The translations under genes were made by a program, and so were the position numbers. This document shows, piece after piece, positions 46,293-57,003 of a stretch of 64,000 nt of DNA. Numbering within the stretch: the first letter of the stretch is position 1; each line of letters starts with the position of its first letter. Under the pieces are notes generated by a model. That model worked only from the letters and a program-made list of their open reading frames with translations, was not told where the DNA came from and did no database searches. The DNA is from Oceanospirillum maris DSM 6286 (lineage in GTDB: Bacteria; Pseudomonadota; Gammaproteobacteria; Pseudomonadales; Halomonadaceae). Location of the stretch: assembly GCF_000422865.1 (NCBI RefSeq), contig NZ_KE383937.1, positions 254,813-318,812 on the forward strand, read 5' to 3'.

Positions 46293-47489
46293 ATGCAATC
46301 AGATGCCAAAAAGTCGCAGTCCGCATCGACACATAAGACGCGCTTCTGGCATGACCCCGCGAAGCGTGCACTTTTATTTCAGGGGTTATTGATACTGGGT
46401 GTTTTCAGCGTTGTCGGGTTAATCGTTCAAAACACATTACAGAACCTTGAGAGCCGAGGTATTACTACGGGCTTTGACTTCCTGTCCCAAAGGGCTGGTT
46501 TTGGTATTGTACAAAGTCTTGTTGAATACACTGAAAGTAGCAGTTATGGACAAACCTTTTTAGTTGGCTTAATGAATACTATTTTGGTTTCAGCGATGGG
46601 TATTATTGCTGCAACCATCATTGGCTTTATTATGGGGGTTGCGCGTTTATCTAATAATTGGTTGATCTCAAAAATTGCCTCTGCGTACGTTGAAATTTTC
46701 CGTAATATCCCTCTGTTACTGCAAATATTTTTCTGGTATTTCGCGGTATTGCGCGGCCTACCTTCTCCGCGTCAAAGCTTTGAACCTTTAGATAATATGT
46801 ACTTGAATGTACGCGGCCTGTTTATGCCTGAGCCGATCTATGGTGTAGGTTTTGGCTGGGTCGTTTTGACCTTTATGGCAGCGGTTGCTGGAGTCTTTGT
46901 TCTGGCCCGTTGGAGTAAAAAACGTCAAGACAAGACAGGGCAGAGTTTCCCTGTTTTTTGGACCTCTATTGCACTCGTAATAGGTTTACCTTTAATCGTT
47001 TATTGGTTGATGGGAAGCCCATTAACATGGGAGAACCCTGAACTTCGTGGCTTCAATTTTAAAGGTGGTATGACTATTATTCCTGAGCTGGCAGCACTTT
47101 GGGTTGCTCTCAGTATTTATACCGCAGCCTTTATTGCTGAAATTGTACGCTCTGGTATTGAGGCGATTTCAAAAGGACAAACCGAAGCGGCAGAAGCCCT
47201 AGGTTTAAGTAGCACGAAAGTGCTTCGCTTGGTGGTTATCCCTCAATCCGTTCGGATTATTATCCCCCCTTTAACCAGCCAGTATCTTAATCTGATTAAA
47301 AACTCTTCTTTAGCGACAGCCATTGGCTATCCCGATCTTGTGTCGGTGTTTGCAGGTACAACGCTGAACCAGACCGGTCAGGCCATTGAAGTGATTTTCA
47401 TGACAATGTTGGTTTACCTTACTTTAAGCCTATTAGTGTCCAGCTTTATGAACTGGTTTAACAATCGTATGGCGCTGGTTGAGCGTTAA
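46293..47489 (+). CDS. aapQ: General L-amino acid ABC transporter, permease 1
   Basis: 398-residue inner-membrane permease with about eight helices. The HisM-type core VGLMNTILVSAMGIIAATIIGF and the ABC-contact loop EIVRSGIEAISKGQTEAAEALGLSS (EAA motif) are present. The long insertion with PEPIYGVGFGWVVLTFMA is specific to the AapQ/BztB type. AGGAGA lies upstream of the ATG. It pairs with aapM as the heterodimeric channel. Confidence 0.94.
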   Translation: MQSDAKKSQSASTHKTRFWHDPAKRALLFQGLLILGVFSVVGLIVQNTLQNLESRGITTGFDFLSQRAGFGIVQSLVEYTESSSYGQTFLVGLMNTILVSAMGIIAATIIGFIMGVARLSNNWLISKIASAYVEIFRNIPLLLQIFFWYFAVLRGLPSPRQSFEPLDNMYLNVRGLFMPEPIYGVGFGWVVLTFMAAVAGVFVLARWSKKRQDKTGQSFPVFWTSIALVIGLPLIVYWLMGSPLTWENPELRGFNFKGGMTIIPELAALWVALSIYTAAFIAEIVRSGIEAISKGQTEAAEALGLSSTKVLRLVVIPQSVRIIIPPLTSQYLNLIKNSSLATAIGYPDLVSVFAGTTLNQTGQAIEVIFMTMLVYLTLSLLVSSFMNWFNNRMALVER

Positions 47490-47491
47490 AT

Positions 47492-48625
47492 ATGACGGGA
47501 GAGACGCTTGTGAGTGATTCATCAAAAGTCACAGACAAAATGTTACCGGATCTGCCGCCACCTGCGAACAGTACCGGTGTCATAGGTTGGATGCGTGCCA
47601 ATCTATTTTCTAATATTACTAACACCATTATGACGCTGTTAGCGATCTATATTCTGTATATTCTCGTGGTTCCCTCTGTTAATTGGGCGTTATTAACGGC
47701 TGATTGGATTGGCGATAGTCGGGATGCTTGTACATCAGGTGGTGCTTGTTGGGTTTTTATCTACAACCGATTTGATCAGTTTATGTACGGCTTTTACCCA
47801 GAGGCTGAACGCTGGAGAATCGACTTAACCTTCTTTTTATTAGTGATACAGGTAGCTTGGCTGGTTATCCCTAAACTGCCTCGTAAAGGTCTTGTTTCAG
47901 CGTTTGTCTTATTTGTTTATCCCATTATTGCCTACTATCTACTATACGGTGGCAGTTTCGGTTTAAACCTTGTAGAAACCCATAAGTGGGGCGGCTTATC
48001 ACTGACTTTAATCTTGGCCATTGTCGGTATTGTAGCGGCTTTACCTTTTGGTGTTTTACTGGCGCTGGGGCGACGTTCAGAGATGCCCATCGTTAAAAGC
48101 TTCTGTGTAGTTTATATCGAGTTTTGGCGAGGAATTCCTCTTATTACCGTGCTCTTTATGGCATCGGTGATGCTGCCGCTGTTTGTTCCCGAGGAGGTTG
48201 ATTTTGACAAGCTCCTGCGGGCGATGATCGGTATCGTGCTGTTCCAATCAGCTTATATGGCGGAGGTCGTTCGCGGTGGTCTACAAGCGATTCCTAAAGG
48301 GCAGTACGAAGCCGCTCAGGCTTTAGGCTTAAATTACTGGAAAATGATGGGGTTGGTTGTTTTACCTCAAGCATTAAAAATGATGATTCCAGGTATTGTA
48401 AACACCTTTATTGCGTTGTTTAAAGACACCAGCTTGGTGTTGATTATTGGCCTATTCGATCTGCTGGCAATTGTTCAAGCGGGTTTGTCAGATCCTGATT
48501 GGCTGGGGTATTCCGTAGAGGGCTATGCCTTTGTCGCGCTAATGTTTTGGATGTTCTGTTTTAGTATGTCGAAATACAGCCAACATCTTGAGAAGCACTT
48601 CCATACCGGTCATGGCAGTCGGTAA
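47492..48625 (+). CDS. aapM: General L-amino acid ABC transporter, permease 2
   Basis: 377-residue permease, start two bases after the aapQ stop. It has about eight helices, a large periplasmic loop near residues 65-105 (DACTSGGACWVFIYNRFDQ) and the EAA loop EVVRGGLQAIPKGQYEAAQALGLNYW. The sequence matches AapM/BztC. The N-terminal 25 residues are polar and poorly conserved, so an in-frame GTG at 47510 is an alternative start. Confidence 0.93.
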   Translation: MTGETLVSDSSKVTDKMLPDLPPPANSTGVIGWMRANLFSNITNTIMTLLAIYILYILVVPSVNWALLTADWIGDSRDACTSGGACWVFIYNRFDQFMYGFYPEAERWRIDLTFFLLVIQVAWLVIPKLPRKGLVSAFVLFVYPIIAYYLLYGGSFGLNLVETHKWGGLSLTLILAIVGIVAALPFGVLLALGRRSEMPIVKSFCVVYIEFWRGIPLITVLFMASVMLPLFVPEEVDFDKLLRAMIGIVLFQSAYMAEVVRGGLQAIPKGQYEAAQALGLNYWKMMGLVVLPQALKMMIPGIVNTFIALFKDTSLVLIIGLFDLLAIVQAGLSDPDWLGYSVEGYAFVALMFWMFCFSMSKYSQHLEKHFHTGHGSR

Positions 48626-48680
48626 GTGATCTTAATTATTTTGTCATGCGGTAGCCTTGGATAAAGATTTTGGAGCGATT

Positions 48681-49442
48681 ATGAGTACAACTCGTGAGAT
48701 AGAAGATAAATTGATGGTTGAAATGCGCGGCGTTAACAAGTGGTACGGAGACTTTCATGTATTAAAAGATGTTAATTTGCAGGTGCGAAAAGGTGAACGA
48801 ATCGTAATCTGTGGCCCATCTGGTTCAGGTAAATCAACAACGATTCGGTGCTTAAACCATTTAGAAGAGCATCAGCAAGGTGACATTGTTGTTGATGGCA
48901 CAACACTGAACAATGACCTAAAAAATATTGAAACGATTCGGCGTGAAGTGGGAATGGTGTTTCAGCACTTTAACCTGTTCCCCCATTTAACAGTGTTGGA
49001 AAATTGCGCGTTAGCACCGATCTGGGTACGTAAAACGCCCCGCAAAGAAGCGGAAGAGCTAGCGATGAAGTTCTTACGGAGGGTTAAAATTGAAGAGCAG
49101 GCCTTAAAATATCCCGGTCAACTTTCTGGCGGACAGCAACAGCGTGTGGCCATTGCCCGCAGTTTATGCATGAACCCTCAGGTAATGCTGTTTGATGAGC
49201 CGACATCAGCCCTTGATCCCGAAATGATTAAAGAGGTTCTTGATGTCATGGTGGAGCTTGCAGACGAAGGTATGACGATGCTGTGTGTGACCCACGAGAT
49301 GGGGTTTGCTAAAACGGTTGCTGACCGGGTTATTTTTATGGATAAGGGGCAAATTATTGAAGAAAATGAACCCCATGAATTTTTCAATAATCCACAGTCA
49401 GAACGTACTCAGGCTTTCTTAAGTCAGATTCTTAATCATTAA
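48681..49442 (+). CDS. aapP: General L-amino acid ABC transporter, ATPase
   Basis: 253-residue ABC ATPase that powers AapQM: Walker [11 protein letters not shown]-loop [10 protein letters not shown], signature LSGGQQQR, Walker [13 protein letters not shown] and the switch His in CVTHEMGF. The frame is open eight codons upstream to a TTG at 48657, but the ATG at 48681 ([10 protein letters not shown]) has GGAG six bases upstream and is preferred. It is the last gene of the operon, followed by a terminator. Confidence 0.95.
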   Translation: MSTTREIEDKLMVEMRGVNKWYGDFHVLKDVNLQVRKGERIVICGPSGSGKSTTIRCLNHLEEHQQGDIVVDGTTLNNDLKNIETIRREVGMVFQHFNLFPHLTVLENCALAPIWVRKTPRKEAEELAMKFLRRVKIEEQALKYPGQLSGGQQQRVAIARSLCMNPQVMLFDEPTSALDPEMIKEVLDVMVELADEGMTMLCVTHEMGFAKTVADRVIFMDKGQIIEENEPHEFFNNPQSERTQAFLSQILNH

Positions 49443-49476
49443 TCCTGTTTTGTTAGTTTGTTAAGTAGATATCTAT

Positions 49477-49515
49477 AAAAATGCCCGTATCCTTTTCAGG
49501 AGACGGGCATTTTTA
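49477..49515. terminator. Bidirectional intrinsic terminator between aapP and tauE
   Basis: AAAATGCCCGT, loop of 16, ACGGGCATTTTT between convergent genes. Confidence 0.9.
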
Positions 49516-49548
49516 TGCTCTATTTTTGCTATCAAAAAGATACCTATT

Positions 49549-50331
49549 TTAGAAAAAAGCGTACTTAATACCTAAGCCTAGCAGCATACTGGATAAAATA
49601 GGCTGCAAAATGCGGTTCGGCAAACGTGAACCCAGCTTCGTTCCTAGATGTATTGCCGGTAGGGATCCAATCAACAAGGCTGCTAGTAGCTGGTAGTCAA
49701 CGTTCCCCAAGAACATATGGCCAACACCGGCAATCAGCGTCAAAGGAACCGCGTGAGCTAAGTCTGTGCCTATAATGCGAATAGCGCTTAGAGCAGGGAA
49801 AAGAATCAGTAAAATGGCTGCACCAAAAGCACCTGCACCCACAGAGGAGAGCGTTACGCAAAAACCTAAGAGCATTCCCATGACTAAGCTAAAATGATAC
49901 TTATGTTGTTCTAAAAAACGTCGAACAGGGCTGTCGTCGGTGTTGTGTAGTGTTTTAATCCGGCTTTTTAAGAGCAATACGCCAGCGGTCAGTATCAGCA
50001 TAGTGCCTAAGCTGTGGGTCAGTAGGTCAGCATAGCTTTCTGGTGATGGAAAATAGTTTGCGAGTAGCCAGACTGTTACTGCGGATACTGGCAGGCTACC
50101 TAAAGCTAAATAACCAGTGATTTTCCAATCAACCGTTTTCTGTTTATGGTGTGCAATAACGCCGCTGGCTTTAGTAATAGAGGCATATAAAAGATCTGTG
50201 CCAATGGCAATATGTGGCGGAAAACCGAATAACAGCAGTATTGGGGTCATTAGAGAACCCCCACCGACCCCAGTTAGGCCCACCGCAAGACCAACAGCTG
50301 CACCGGATAAAATGTAGAGTAGTAAATCCAT
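49549..50331 (-). CDS. TauE/SafE-family sulfite/sulfonate exporter
   Basis: 260 residues with about eight hydrophobic helices and the internally repeated TauE/SafE pattern: GLAVGLTGVGGGSLMTPILLLFGFPPHIAIGTDLLYAS and the related GFCVTLSSVGAGAFGAAILLI...IIGTDLAHAVPL in the second half. The family moves sulfite or other sulfur-containing anions. It is divergent from cysB and near cysH, which supports a sulfur role. The substrate is inferred. Confidence 0.88.
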   Translation of the reverse strand: MDLLLYILSGAAVGLAVGLTGVGGGSLMTPILLLFGFPPHIAIGTDLLYASITKASGVIAHHKQKTVDWKITGYLALGSLPVSAVTVWLLANYFPSPESYADLLTHSLGTMLILTAGVLLLKSRIKTLHNTDDSPVRRFLEQHKYHFSLVMGMLLGFCVTLSSVGAGAFGAAILLILFPALSAIRIIGTDLAHAVPLTLIAGVGHMFLGNVDYQLLAALLIGSLPAIHLGTKLGSRLPNRILQPILSSMLLGLGIKYAFF

Positions 50332-50431
50332 ATAGGCTCATTAGGTGTTGAAACAGAACAATAAAGAAGCGTGACATCCGCACATTCGTTGATAACATCG
50401 TGATACTGCGACCTAATCTATCGTGTCTGCT

Positions 50432-50484
50432 ATATTCTTAAAAGTAATGTTTGCTTATATTTTTATGGCATAATATTCTTAAAA
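50432..50484. repeat. Direct repeat in the tauE-cysB intergenic region
   Basis: ATATTCTTAAAA occurs at 50432-50443 and again at 50473-50484, 41 bases apart (about four helical turns). It could be a CysB-binding region. Confidence 0.4.
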
Positions 50485-50505
50485 AATGATAGCTATAAAC
50501 CGTAA

Positions 50506-51522
<1,017 letters not shown>

Positions 51523-51592
51523 CCGAGTTTAATCTTACCTAGAAACAGTCACAGAAGTAACTGTCACAAAAACAACTGTTACAAAAAATACA

Positions 51593-51627
51593 GAAAGAGA
51601 GAACCGGTTTGGTTCTCTCTTTTTTTT
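51593..51627. terminator. Intrinsic terminator between cysB and cysH
   Basis: AGAGAGAACC-ggttt-GGTTCTCTCT and eight T. Just upstream (51544-51590) lie three imperfect AACTGTCACA-type repeats. Confidence 0.92.
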
Positions 51628-51656
51628 AGTTTTTTGACTTCTTGGTTTGGTGCCGC

Positions 51657-52388
51657 TTAGTCTTTCAGGTTGCCGGAATGTAGCCCGCACTCTTTATGGG
51701 TCGCTTCTTCCCACCACCAGCGGCCTTCGCGCTCATGTTGGTTTGGTAGTACAGGGCGAGTACAAGGTTCGCAGCCAATACTTGTAAAACCGCGCTCATG
51801 CAATGGGTTATAGGGGACGTCAAACATGCGAATATATTCCCAAACCTGTTGAGAGCTCCAGTTTGCCAGCGGATTAAATTTGATGAGTGGTTTGCTCTCT
51901 GACCCGAAAGCGTTGTCTGTCTCGGCGACAGGTACATTGTTACGGGTATCTGGGCTTTGATCTTTGCGTTGGCCGGTGATCCAGGCATCAAGTGTACTTA
52001 GCTTACGACGCAAAGGCGCTACTTTACGTACGCCACAGCAGCCTTGATGGCCATCCTCAAAGAAGCTGAATAGGCCTTTTTCTTTGACAAATGCTTCTAG
52101 CGCCTGATGCTCTGGAGAAATAAGGTCAATCTGAATACCATAGTGTTTACGCACCGTTTCAATAAACTGGTAGGTTTCAGGATGAAGACGACCCGTATCA
52201 AGAGAGAAAACCTGTAGCTGGCTTTTGTCTTTGATAAGTTTGCTGGCGATAGCGATCAATATCACATCTTCTGCGCCGCTGAAGGAAATGGCGATATTAC
52301 CAAACGTCTCCAGCGCGTTTTCAATAATTTTCTTAGGTGATTCTGTGTCAAATTCCAGTGCAAACTGGTTGGCGTTAAAGGTGCTCAT
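51657..52388 (-). CDS. cysH: Adenylyl-sulfate (APS) reductase, thioredoxin type
   Basis: Reduces activated sulfate to sulfite. The 243 residues carry [11 protein letters not shown] (the PP-loop), the [4Fe-4S] cysteines C117-C118 (QGCCGVRK) and C206/C209 (GCEPC), and the nucleophile C234 in KECGLH. The cluster cysteines mark it as the APS-type and not the cluster-free PAPS-type enzyme of E. coli. The gene is convergent with cysB and has an inverted repeat upstream that could be a CysB site. Confidence 0.95.
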   Translation of the reverse strand: MSTFNANQFALEFDTESPKKIIENALETFGNIAISFSGAEDVILIAIASKLIKDKSQLQVFSLDTGRLHPETYQFIETVRKHYGIQIDLISPEHQALEAFVKEKGLFSFFEDGHQGCCGVRKVAPLRRKLSTLDAWITGQRKDQSPDTRNNVPVAETDNAFGSESKPLIKFNPLANWSSQQVWEYIRMFDVPYNPLHERGFTSIGCEPCTRPVLPNQHEREGRWWWEEATHKECGLHSGNLKD

Positions 52389-52458
52389 AGATTATCCCGT
52401 TACTAGGTTGTCAATCTCATCAAGTGGTAGAGTCATTCTTAGGTTGAGCTTTTTAAGT

Positions 52459-52491
52459 TTATAGCCAGATGACTCTTTATTTTGGCTATAA
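52459..52491. promoter_or_regulatory. Inverted repeat upstream of cysH
   Basis: TTATAGCCA (52459-52467) and TGGCTATAA (52483-52491) are perfect complements 15 bases apart, 70-100 bases before the cysH start. A CysB operator is possible. The rest of 52389-52725 shows nothing else. Confidence 0.4.
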
Positions 52492-52725
52492 GTTATCAGC
52501 TTCTTAGAATAAAAATAAATAAAAAGTGCTTCTATGAATATGCCCGAAAACTGTTTTTATCGCCCATGAGTTGATCAAGGACTATGGAGAATTGGCTCTT
52601 GGGCTCTGACTTAGCACTATTTCTATGATAATCTTGCCATGGTTATCTGCAGGCGAATAACGTCAATAGTCAGGTAATCCCTAACGATATATGACCCTAA
52701 CTTAGAACAGTAGAAGGACTATTCC

Positions 52726-53343
52726 GTGGAATTGGCATGTCTTGACCTTGAAGGTGTTTTGATCCCAGAAATTTGGATCGCATTTGCTGAAAAAACCGGT
52801 ATTGAAGAGCTAAAAGCAACCACACGGGATATTCCTGATTACGATGTGCTGATGAAACAGCGCTTACGTATTTTGGATGAGAACGGCCTGAAACTACCCG
52901 ATATTCAAGCGGTAATTGCTGAGCTTTCACCCCTTGAAGGTGCGCAGGAATTTGTCGACTGGCTACGAGAGCGCTTTCAGTTGGTTATCTTGTCAGATAC
53001 CTTCTACGAGTTTGCTGCACCTCTGATGGCTCAACTGGGCTTTCCAACGCTGTTGTGCCACAAGCTAGAAGTGGATGAAGACGGACGTATTACGGATTAT
53101 ACCTTGCGTCAACGTGACCCTAAGCGTCAGTCGGTTCGTGCCTTCCAACTGTTGAACTATCGTGTGATTGCGGCGGGTGATTCTTATAACGATACCACCA
53201 TGCTGGCTCAGGCGGAGCAGGGCATTCTGTTTCATGCACCGGACAATGTTATCGCTGAATTCCCTCAGTTCCCAGCGGTGCATACTTATGATGATTTAAA
53301 AGATCAGTTTTTAAAAGCCAGTGATCGTAATCTGACAAAGTAG
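52726..53343 (+). CDS. thrH: Phosphoserine phosphatase / homoserine phosphotransferase ThrH
   Basis: A HAD-superfamily enzyme that can dephosphorylate phosphoserine and transfer phosphate to homoserine. The 205 residues match Pseudomonas ThrH almost throughout: ACLDLEGVLIPEIWIAFAEKTGI (nucleophile D7 in D-L-E), RDIPDYDVLMKQRL, LVILSDTFYEF and AAGDSYNDTTML. Start is GTG at 52726 with AGAAGGA upstream. It appears monocistronic. Confidence 0.95.
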   Translation: MELACLDLEGVLIPEIWIAFAEKTGIEELKATTRDIPDYDVLMKQRLRILDENGLKLPDIQAVIAELSPLEGAQEFVDWLRERFQLVILSDTFYEFAAPLMAQLGFPTLLCHKLEVDEDGRITDYTLRQRDPKRQSVRAFQLLNYRVIAAGDSYNDTTMLAQAEQGILFHAPDNVIAEFPQFPAVHTYDDLKDQFLKASDRNLTK

Positions 53344-53406
53344 TTACTCGCTCAAGCCCCTTGTCACTAAGGTGCTAAAAGCAGCGTTAAACAATAACGC
53401 CTAAAA

Positions 53407-53446
53407 AAATAGCTCCCAGGTAGCGATACCTTGGAGCTATTTTATT
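53407..53446. terminator. Bidirectional terminator between thrH and pabB
   Basis: AATAGCTCCcAGGTA...TACCTtGGAGCTATT with A-rich left and T-rich right flanks. Confidence 0.88.
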
Positions 53447-53517
53447 TTAATTTGACCGTTTTTTAGCCTGTATTGCTTTTGGTATTCGTTAAAGTTTTGC
53501 TACCTATTAGATAGAGC

Positions 53518-54981
53518 CTAACGCTGAAAGGACTCAAGAAAGTCTGGCTGAATCGCCTGTAAAATTTTGCCTACCTTATGTAGCGTTTCTTGATATTCAC
53601 TTGCCGCTTCTGAATCGTAGACAATCCCACCGCCGCCCCAGCACTCTAAATAACTTTCTTGCATACCGGATTGAGGGTTCACCTGTCGGCTTTCAAGTAG
53701 GGTGCGAATGGTAATGCTGCTGTCCATCTGGCCATTGAAGCTGATATAGGCGATAGAGCCACAATAAATAGCCCGCCTTTGCGGCTCTAGCTCATCAATA
53801 ATGGTCATGGCACGGATCTTAGGTGCGCCGGTAATCGAGCCTCCAGGGAAACTTGCCGCTAATAGATCTACAGCGTCTTTCTCCTCTGGTAATTCGCCCG
53901 TTACCGTGCTGACAAGGTGATGCACATTGGCATAGCTCTCAAGGGCAAACAGTGCCGGAACGTTTACCGATCCAGTCTTGCATACTCGGCCAAGGTCATT
54001 ACGCAGTAGGTCAACAATCATAAGGTTTTCAGCGCGATCTTTACGGCTGGCCTGCAGTTGCTTCGCGATCTTTTGATCTTCTTTATTGTCCGCGGAGCGT
54101 GGTGCCGTGCCTTTGATCGGTTTGGTTTCGACCTGATTGGCGCGTAATTGCATAAAACGTTCAGGTGAAACACTCAGAATTTTAAAGCTATCAAAGTCTA
54201 GATAAGCACTAAAAGGTGCCGGTGTTGCTGCGCGCATTTTTAAATAAGCTTGCCAGCTATCACCTTCGGATATGGCCTTAAAACGCTGGGCAAAATTAAT
54301 CTGGTAGCAATCTCCCGCACGAATATAAGCCATGATTTTATCAAAGCGAGCTTGGTATTCTGGCCAAGTGAGATTGGCACGAAAGCCCTGCTTGAGCTTA
54401 AAAGGAAGAGACGCTTTCTTAGAGGAAAAAGGGGGCGACGGCTCTGTTGAAGAGTCTGTCACTCTATCGGTCGATTGACCGCAAAGAGACTCAAGGTGCT
54501 CAATTTGATCCGTAGGAGCAACTAAGTGTGCTTGCTGTTGCTGATGATCAACAATCACCGCCCATTGATAGATACCGCCTATTATTACCGGCAGATTATT
54601 ATCACTGACCGCCTGAGAGGGCAGGGACTCTAACTCTCGACCAAGATCATAGCTTAAGCCGCCAATAAATCCGCCAAGGAAGGGTAAATCACTCAAGATT
54701 TTACTTGATGCGGTTGCTTTATATTGGCCCGAAAAGTGATCAAGGCGCTGCTTTAGCTGTGATAATGAATGGCCGATGCCATCAATACTGATGCCCGAGT
54801 ATAGCGGTTCGATGTGGTAATAGATTTTTTCAATGGGTTGTGCCGCCACAATATCGTAGCGCCCGGATGGGCTATCTGGTTTACCGCTATCGAGCAATAC
54901 TGGCGCATCAAGGTGCCGTAGGCGCTCAAAATAGAGTATCCCAGAGTGATAAGGCAATAAACGTGTGCAGAGCTGAGTCAT
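53518..54981 (-). CDS. pabB: Aminodeoxychorismate synthase component I
   Basis: Converts chorismate and ammonia to 4-amino-4-deoxychorismate for folate synthesis. The 487 residues contain the chorismate-binding core: GDCYQINFAQRF, SPERFMQL, ETKPIKGTAPRS, DLLRNDLGRVC, FPGGSITGAPKIRAM and the final CWGGGIVYDSE-type glycine loop (ECWGGGGIVYDSE). The N-terminal third (DAPVLLDSG, FLGGFIGGLSYDLGRELE) is the PabB subtype. No pabA or pabC is adjacent. Confidence 0.94.
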   Translation of the reverse strand: MTQLCTRLLPYHSGILYFERLRHLDAPVLLDSGKPDSPSGRYDIVAAQPIEKIYYHIEPLYSGISIDGIGHSLSQLKQRLDHFSGQYKATASSKILSDLPFLGGFIGGLSYDLGRELESLPSQAVSDNNLPVIIGGIYQWAVIVDHQQQQAHLVAPTDQIEHLESLCGQSTDRVTDSSTEPSPPFSSKKASLPFKLKQGFRANLTWPEYQARFDKIMAYIRAGDCYQINFAQRFKAISEGDSWQAYLKMRAATPAPFSAYLDFDSFKILSVSPERFMQLRANQVETKPIKGTAPRSADNKEDQKIAKQLQASRKDRAENLMIVDLLRNDLGRVCKTGSVNVPALFALESYANVHHLVSTVTGELPEEKDAVDLLAASFPGGSITGAPKIRAMTIIDELEPQRRAIYCGSIAYISFNGQMDSSITIRTLLESRQVNPQSGMQESYLECWGGGGIVYDSEAASEYQETLHKVGKILQAIQPDFLESFQR

Positions 54982-55177
54982 AGAATAAAAGCAGTCGCCG
55001 ATAAAACGCGCTATTCTAACGACTTTTTTGCAGCCAGCCTATTTTTGCAAGTCTTTAACTCTTTTTAGAAGATTTTAGGTAGAGGGCTTTAGGTGTTAGC
55101 CATACCCTACTGCCGTACATTGCTGAGGCTTCAACAGTACGGTGTTTTTGTTTAATACAGTGATTCTAAGGTGTTTC

Positions 55178-56038
55178 ATGACCGAGCATTACCAATGCCA
55201 AACTGCTGCGTTTGATCTGGCAGATTATCGTCTTTTTTACCGCATTTATCGTAATCAACATAACCCTAATGGTCGAAAAATACTGATGCTGCACGGCGCC
55301 GGTGTTGATGGTGCTTTTACTTGGGAGCCGATGTTACGACATCTCAGTCATTGGGGAACGTTGCTCATCCCTGATCTACGAGGTATGGGGCAGAGTGTTC
55401 CTCTGCCTGAAGATCGGGAAGAAAGCGCTTTCACCGTCGAGCAAGTGGTCGAGGATGTTCGTGCTCTGCTGGATTATTTAGGGTGGTTTGAATGCGACCT
55501 TGCAGGTTATTCTTTTGGCGGTTTGATTGCCATGTTGCTCAAGCAGCAACGATCAAGCGGTTTTCAGAAAACGTATTTGTTAGAGCCTGCGCTATTGGAG
55601 CGTCCTGATCTTAATGAGATGAGAGATGTTCGGGAGAACTACTCTATTGCCGCGAAAATGATGCGGGAGCAAACACCAGAAGAGTTAGGTATTACTTACT
55701 TTTTGAACCTGATATCACCAAAACGCTCTAAAGCTATTCGAGTTGAACATGCAACCGTACACCGATTAAAGCATCGGGTGTTGGGGTTGTCTTATGCGCT
55801 GGATGCCGTCACTGATGCGGTGCAGCGTTTGGATCGAGCGGAGATATTAGCTGTCCAAGGGGATGTTAATAGTTTCGTTGGGGGCAAAAGCCTTGATACG
55901 GTAAAGGCCTGCCATCAGGATATATCGGGTCAGCGAGATGATTGGCACTACCATGAAATTGGCGGTACCGATCATTCTCTGCCTTTTCAAAAACCTTCAA
56001 AAATTGCTGAGATTATTCAACGAACACTTCTTGGGTAA
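55178..56038 (+). CDS. Alpha/beta-fold hydrolase
   Basis: 286 residues with the oxyanion HGAGVDGAFTWEP, the nucleophile elbow GYSFGG (S112), an acid in the VQGDVNSFV region and the terminal GGTDHSLPF with H266. It is therefore a complete alpha/beta hydrolase. The substrate is unknown. The ATG at 55178 follows AAGGTG and fits family starts better than the in-frame upstream start at 55142. It sits between pabB and the propionate cluster and is separated from the latter by operators and 250 bases. Confidence 0.88.
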   Translation: MTEHYQCQTAAFDLADYRLFYRIYRNQHNPNGRKILMLHGAGVDGAFTWEPMLRHLSHWGTLLIPDLRGMGQSVPLPEDREESAFTVEQVVEDVRALLDYLGWFECDLAGYSFGGLIAMLLKQQRSSGFQKTYLLEPALLERPDLNEMRDVRENYSIAAKMMREQTPEELGITYFLNLISPKRSKAIRVEHATVHRLKHRVLGLSYALDAVTDAVQRLDRAEILAVQGDVNSFVGGKSLDTVKACHQDISGQRDDWHYHEIGGTDHSLPFQKPSKIAEIIQRTLLG

Positions 56039-56077
56039 GGGCTCTACTGGTGCAGTATCAGTTTCAGTAGTAACTTT

Positions 56078-56089
56078 ATCGTAGACAAT
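56078..56089. promoter_or_regulatory. GntR-type operator copy 1
   Basis: ATCGTAGACAAT, related to the palindrome ATTGTCGACAAT at 56257. Confidence 0.55.
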
Positions 56090-56184
56090 CACTCCTGTGT
56101 GACTCATGGGTTGCGTTAGCGTGATTTAGCTATGCTTCTGATTTTAAAGGAATTTATGTAAGTCTTTCTATTCTTTATCTTTAG

Positions 56185-56196
56185 ATTGTAGACAAA
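56185..56196. promoter_or_regulatory. GntR-type operator copy 2
   Basis: ATTGTAGACAAA. Confidence 0.6.
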
Positions 56197-56230
56197 TTCG
56201 ACTTTTGTTGATGTTGACGCTCTAGGAGCA

Positions 56231-56242
56231 ATTGTCTACAGT
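56231..56242. promoter_or_regulatory. GntR-type operator copy 3
   Basis: ATTGTCTACAGT, 26 bases before copy 4. Confidence 0.6.
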
Positions 56243-56256
56243 CCATCCAACGTTAG

Positions 56257-56268
56257 ATTGTCGACAAT
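56257..56268. promoter_or_regulatory. GntR-type operator copy 4, perfect palindrome
   Basis: ATTGTCGACAAT is fully self-complementary and lies 23 bases before the start of the GntR regulator gene, so autoregulation is likely. Confidence 0.75.
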
Positions 56269-56291
56269 TAATAACGGAAGAACACTTGACC

Positions 56292-56990
56292 ATGTCAGAC
56301 GTTCAGTATGCATACGAAGAGAGCGAAACTCGCACTCTCGCTGATCGCGTGTTTGAACAAATCCAAACCGCGATTGTGAAAGGCCATATCCCGCCCGGTA
56401 GTAAGATTACCGAGCCTGGATTGGCAAAAAAGTATGGCATTAGCCGTGGGCCGCTAAGAGAAGCGATCCGGCGGTTGGAGGGGCGACGCTTGATTAAGCG
56501 TACTCCCCATGTGGGAGCACGCGTTGTATCTCTCTCGTTTGAAGAGTTATTGGAAATTTATGATGTCCGTGAAGCGATGGAAGGCATGGCCTGCCGTTTA
56601 GCTGCGCGGAATATGACACAGGAAGAAATTGATAGTCTTAGAGCGCTCTTGGCACACCACGAAGAAACTGCAGAATTGCAAGAAGGTGTGGCGTATTACC
56701 AAAAGGAGGGCGATCTTGATTTCCATTTCCGAATTGTACTTGGAAGTAAAAATGAGAAGTTAACCGAGTTATTATGTGGTGAACTTTATCATTTGGTCAG
56801 AATGTACCGATACCAGTTCAGCGCTTCGAGTTCACGCCCTAAGCGCGCCTTTGAAGAGCACCACAGAATTGTGGATGCGATTGAACAAAGAGATGAAGAG
56901 CTGGCTGAAATGCTCATGCGTCGGCACATTAGTGCGTCGCGTAAAAATGTAGAACAACGTCTGCGTGAATTTCAGGCAGAACAACCCTAA
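56292..56990 (+). CDS. GntR-family regulator of the propionate (methylcitrate) genes
   Basis: 232 residues: an N-terminal winged HTH ([48 protein letters not shown]) and a FadR/FCD-type all-helical ligand domain ([50 protein letters not shown]). The metal-binding D and H residues of FCD domains appear in these motifs. It starts 23 bases after the palindromic operator at 56257 and 13 bases before prpB, so it most likely represses its own operon in the absence of a propionate-derived ligand. It resembles the regulators called PrpQ in related marine bacteria. An upstream in-frame start at 56232 would run through the operators and is rejected. Confidence 0.9.
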   Translation: MSDVQYAYEESETRTLADRVFEQIQTAIVKGHIPPGSKITEPGLAKKYGISRGPLREAIRRLEGRRLIKRTPHVGARVVSLSFEELLEIYDVREAMEGMACRLAARNMTQEEIDSLRALLAHHEETAELQEGVAYYQKEGDLDFHFRIVLGSKNEKLTELLCGELYHLVRMYRYQFSASSSRPKRAFEEHHRIVDAIEQRDEELAEMLMRRHISASRKNVEQRLREFQAEQP

Positions 56991-57003
56991 GAAGGAACAA
57001 GCC

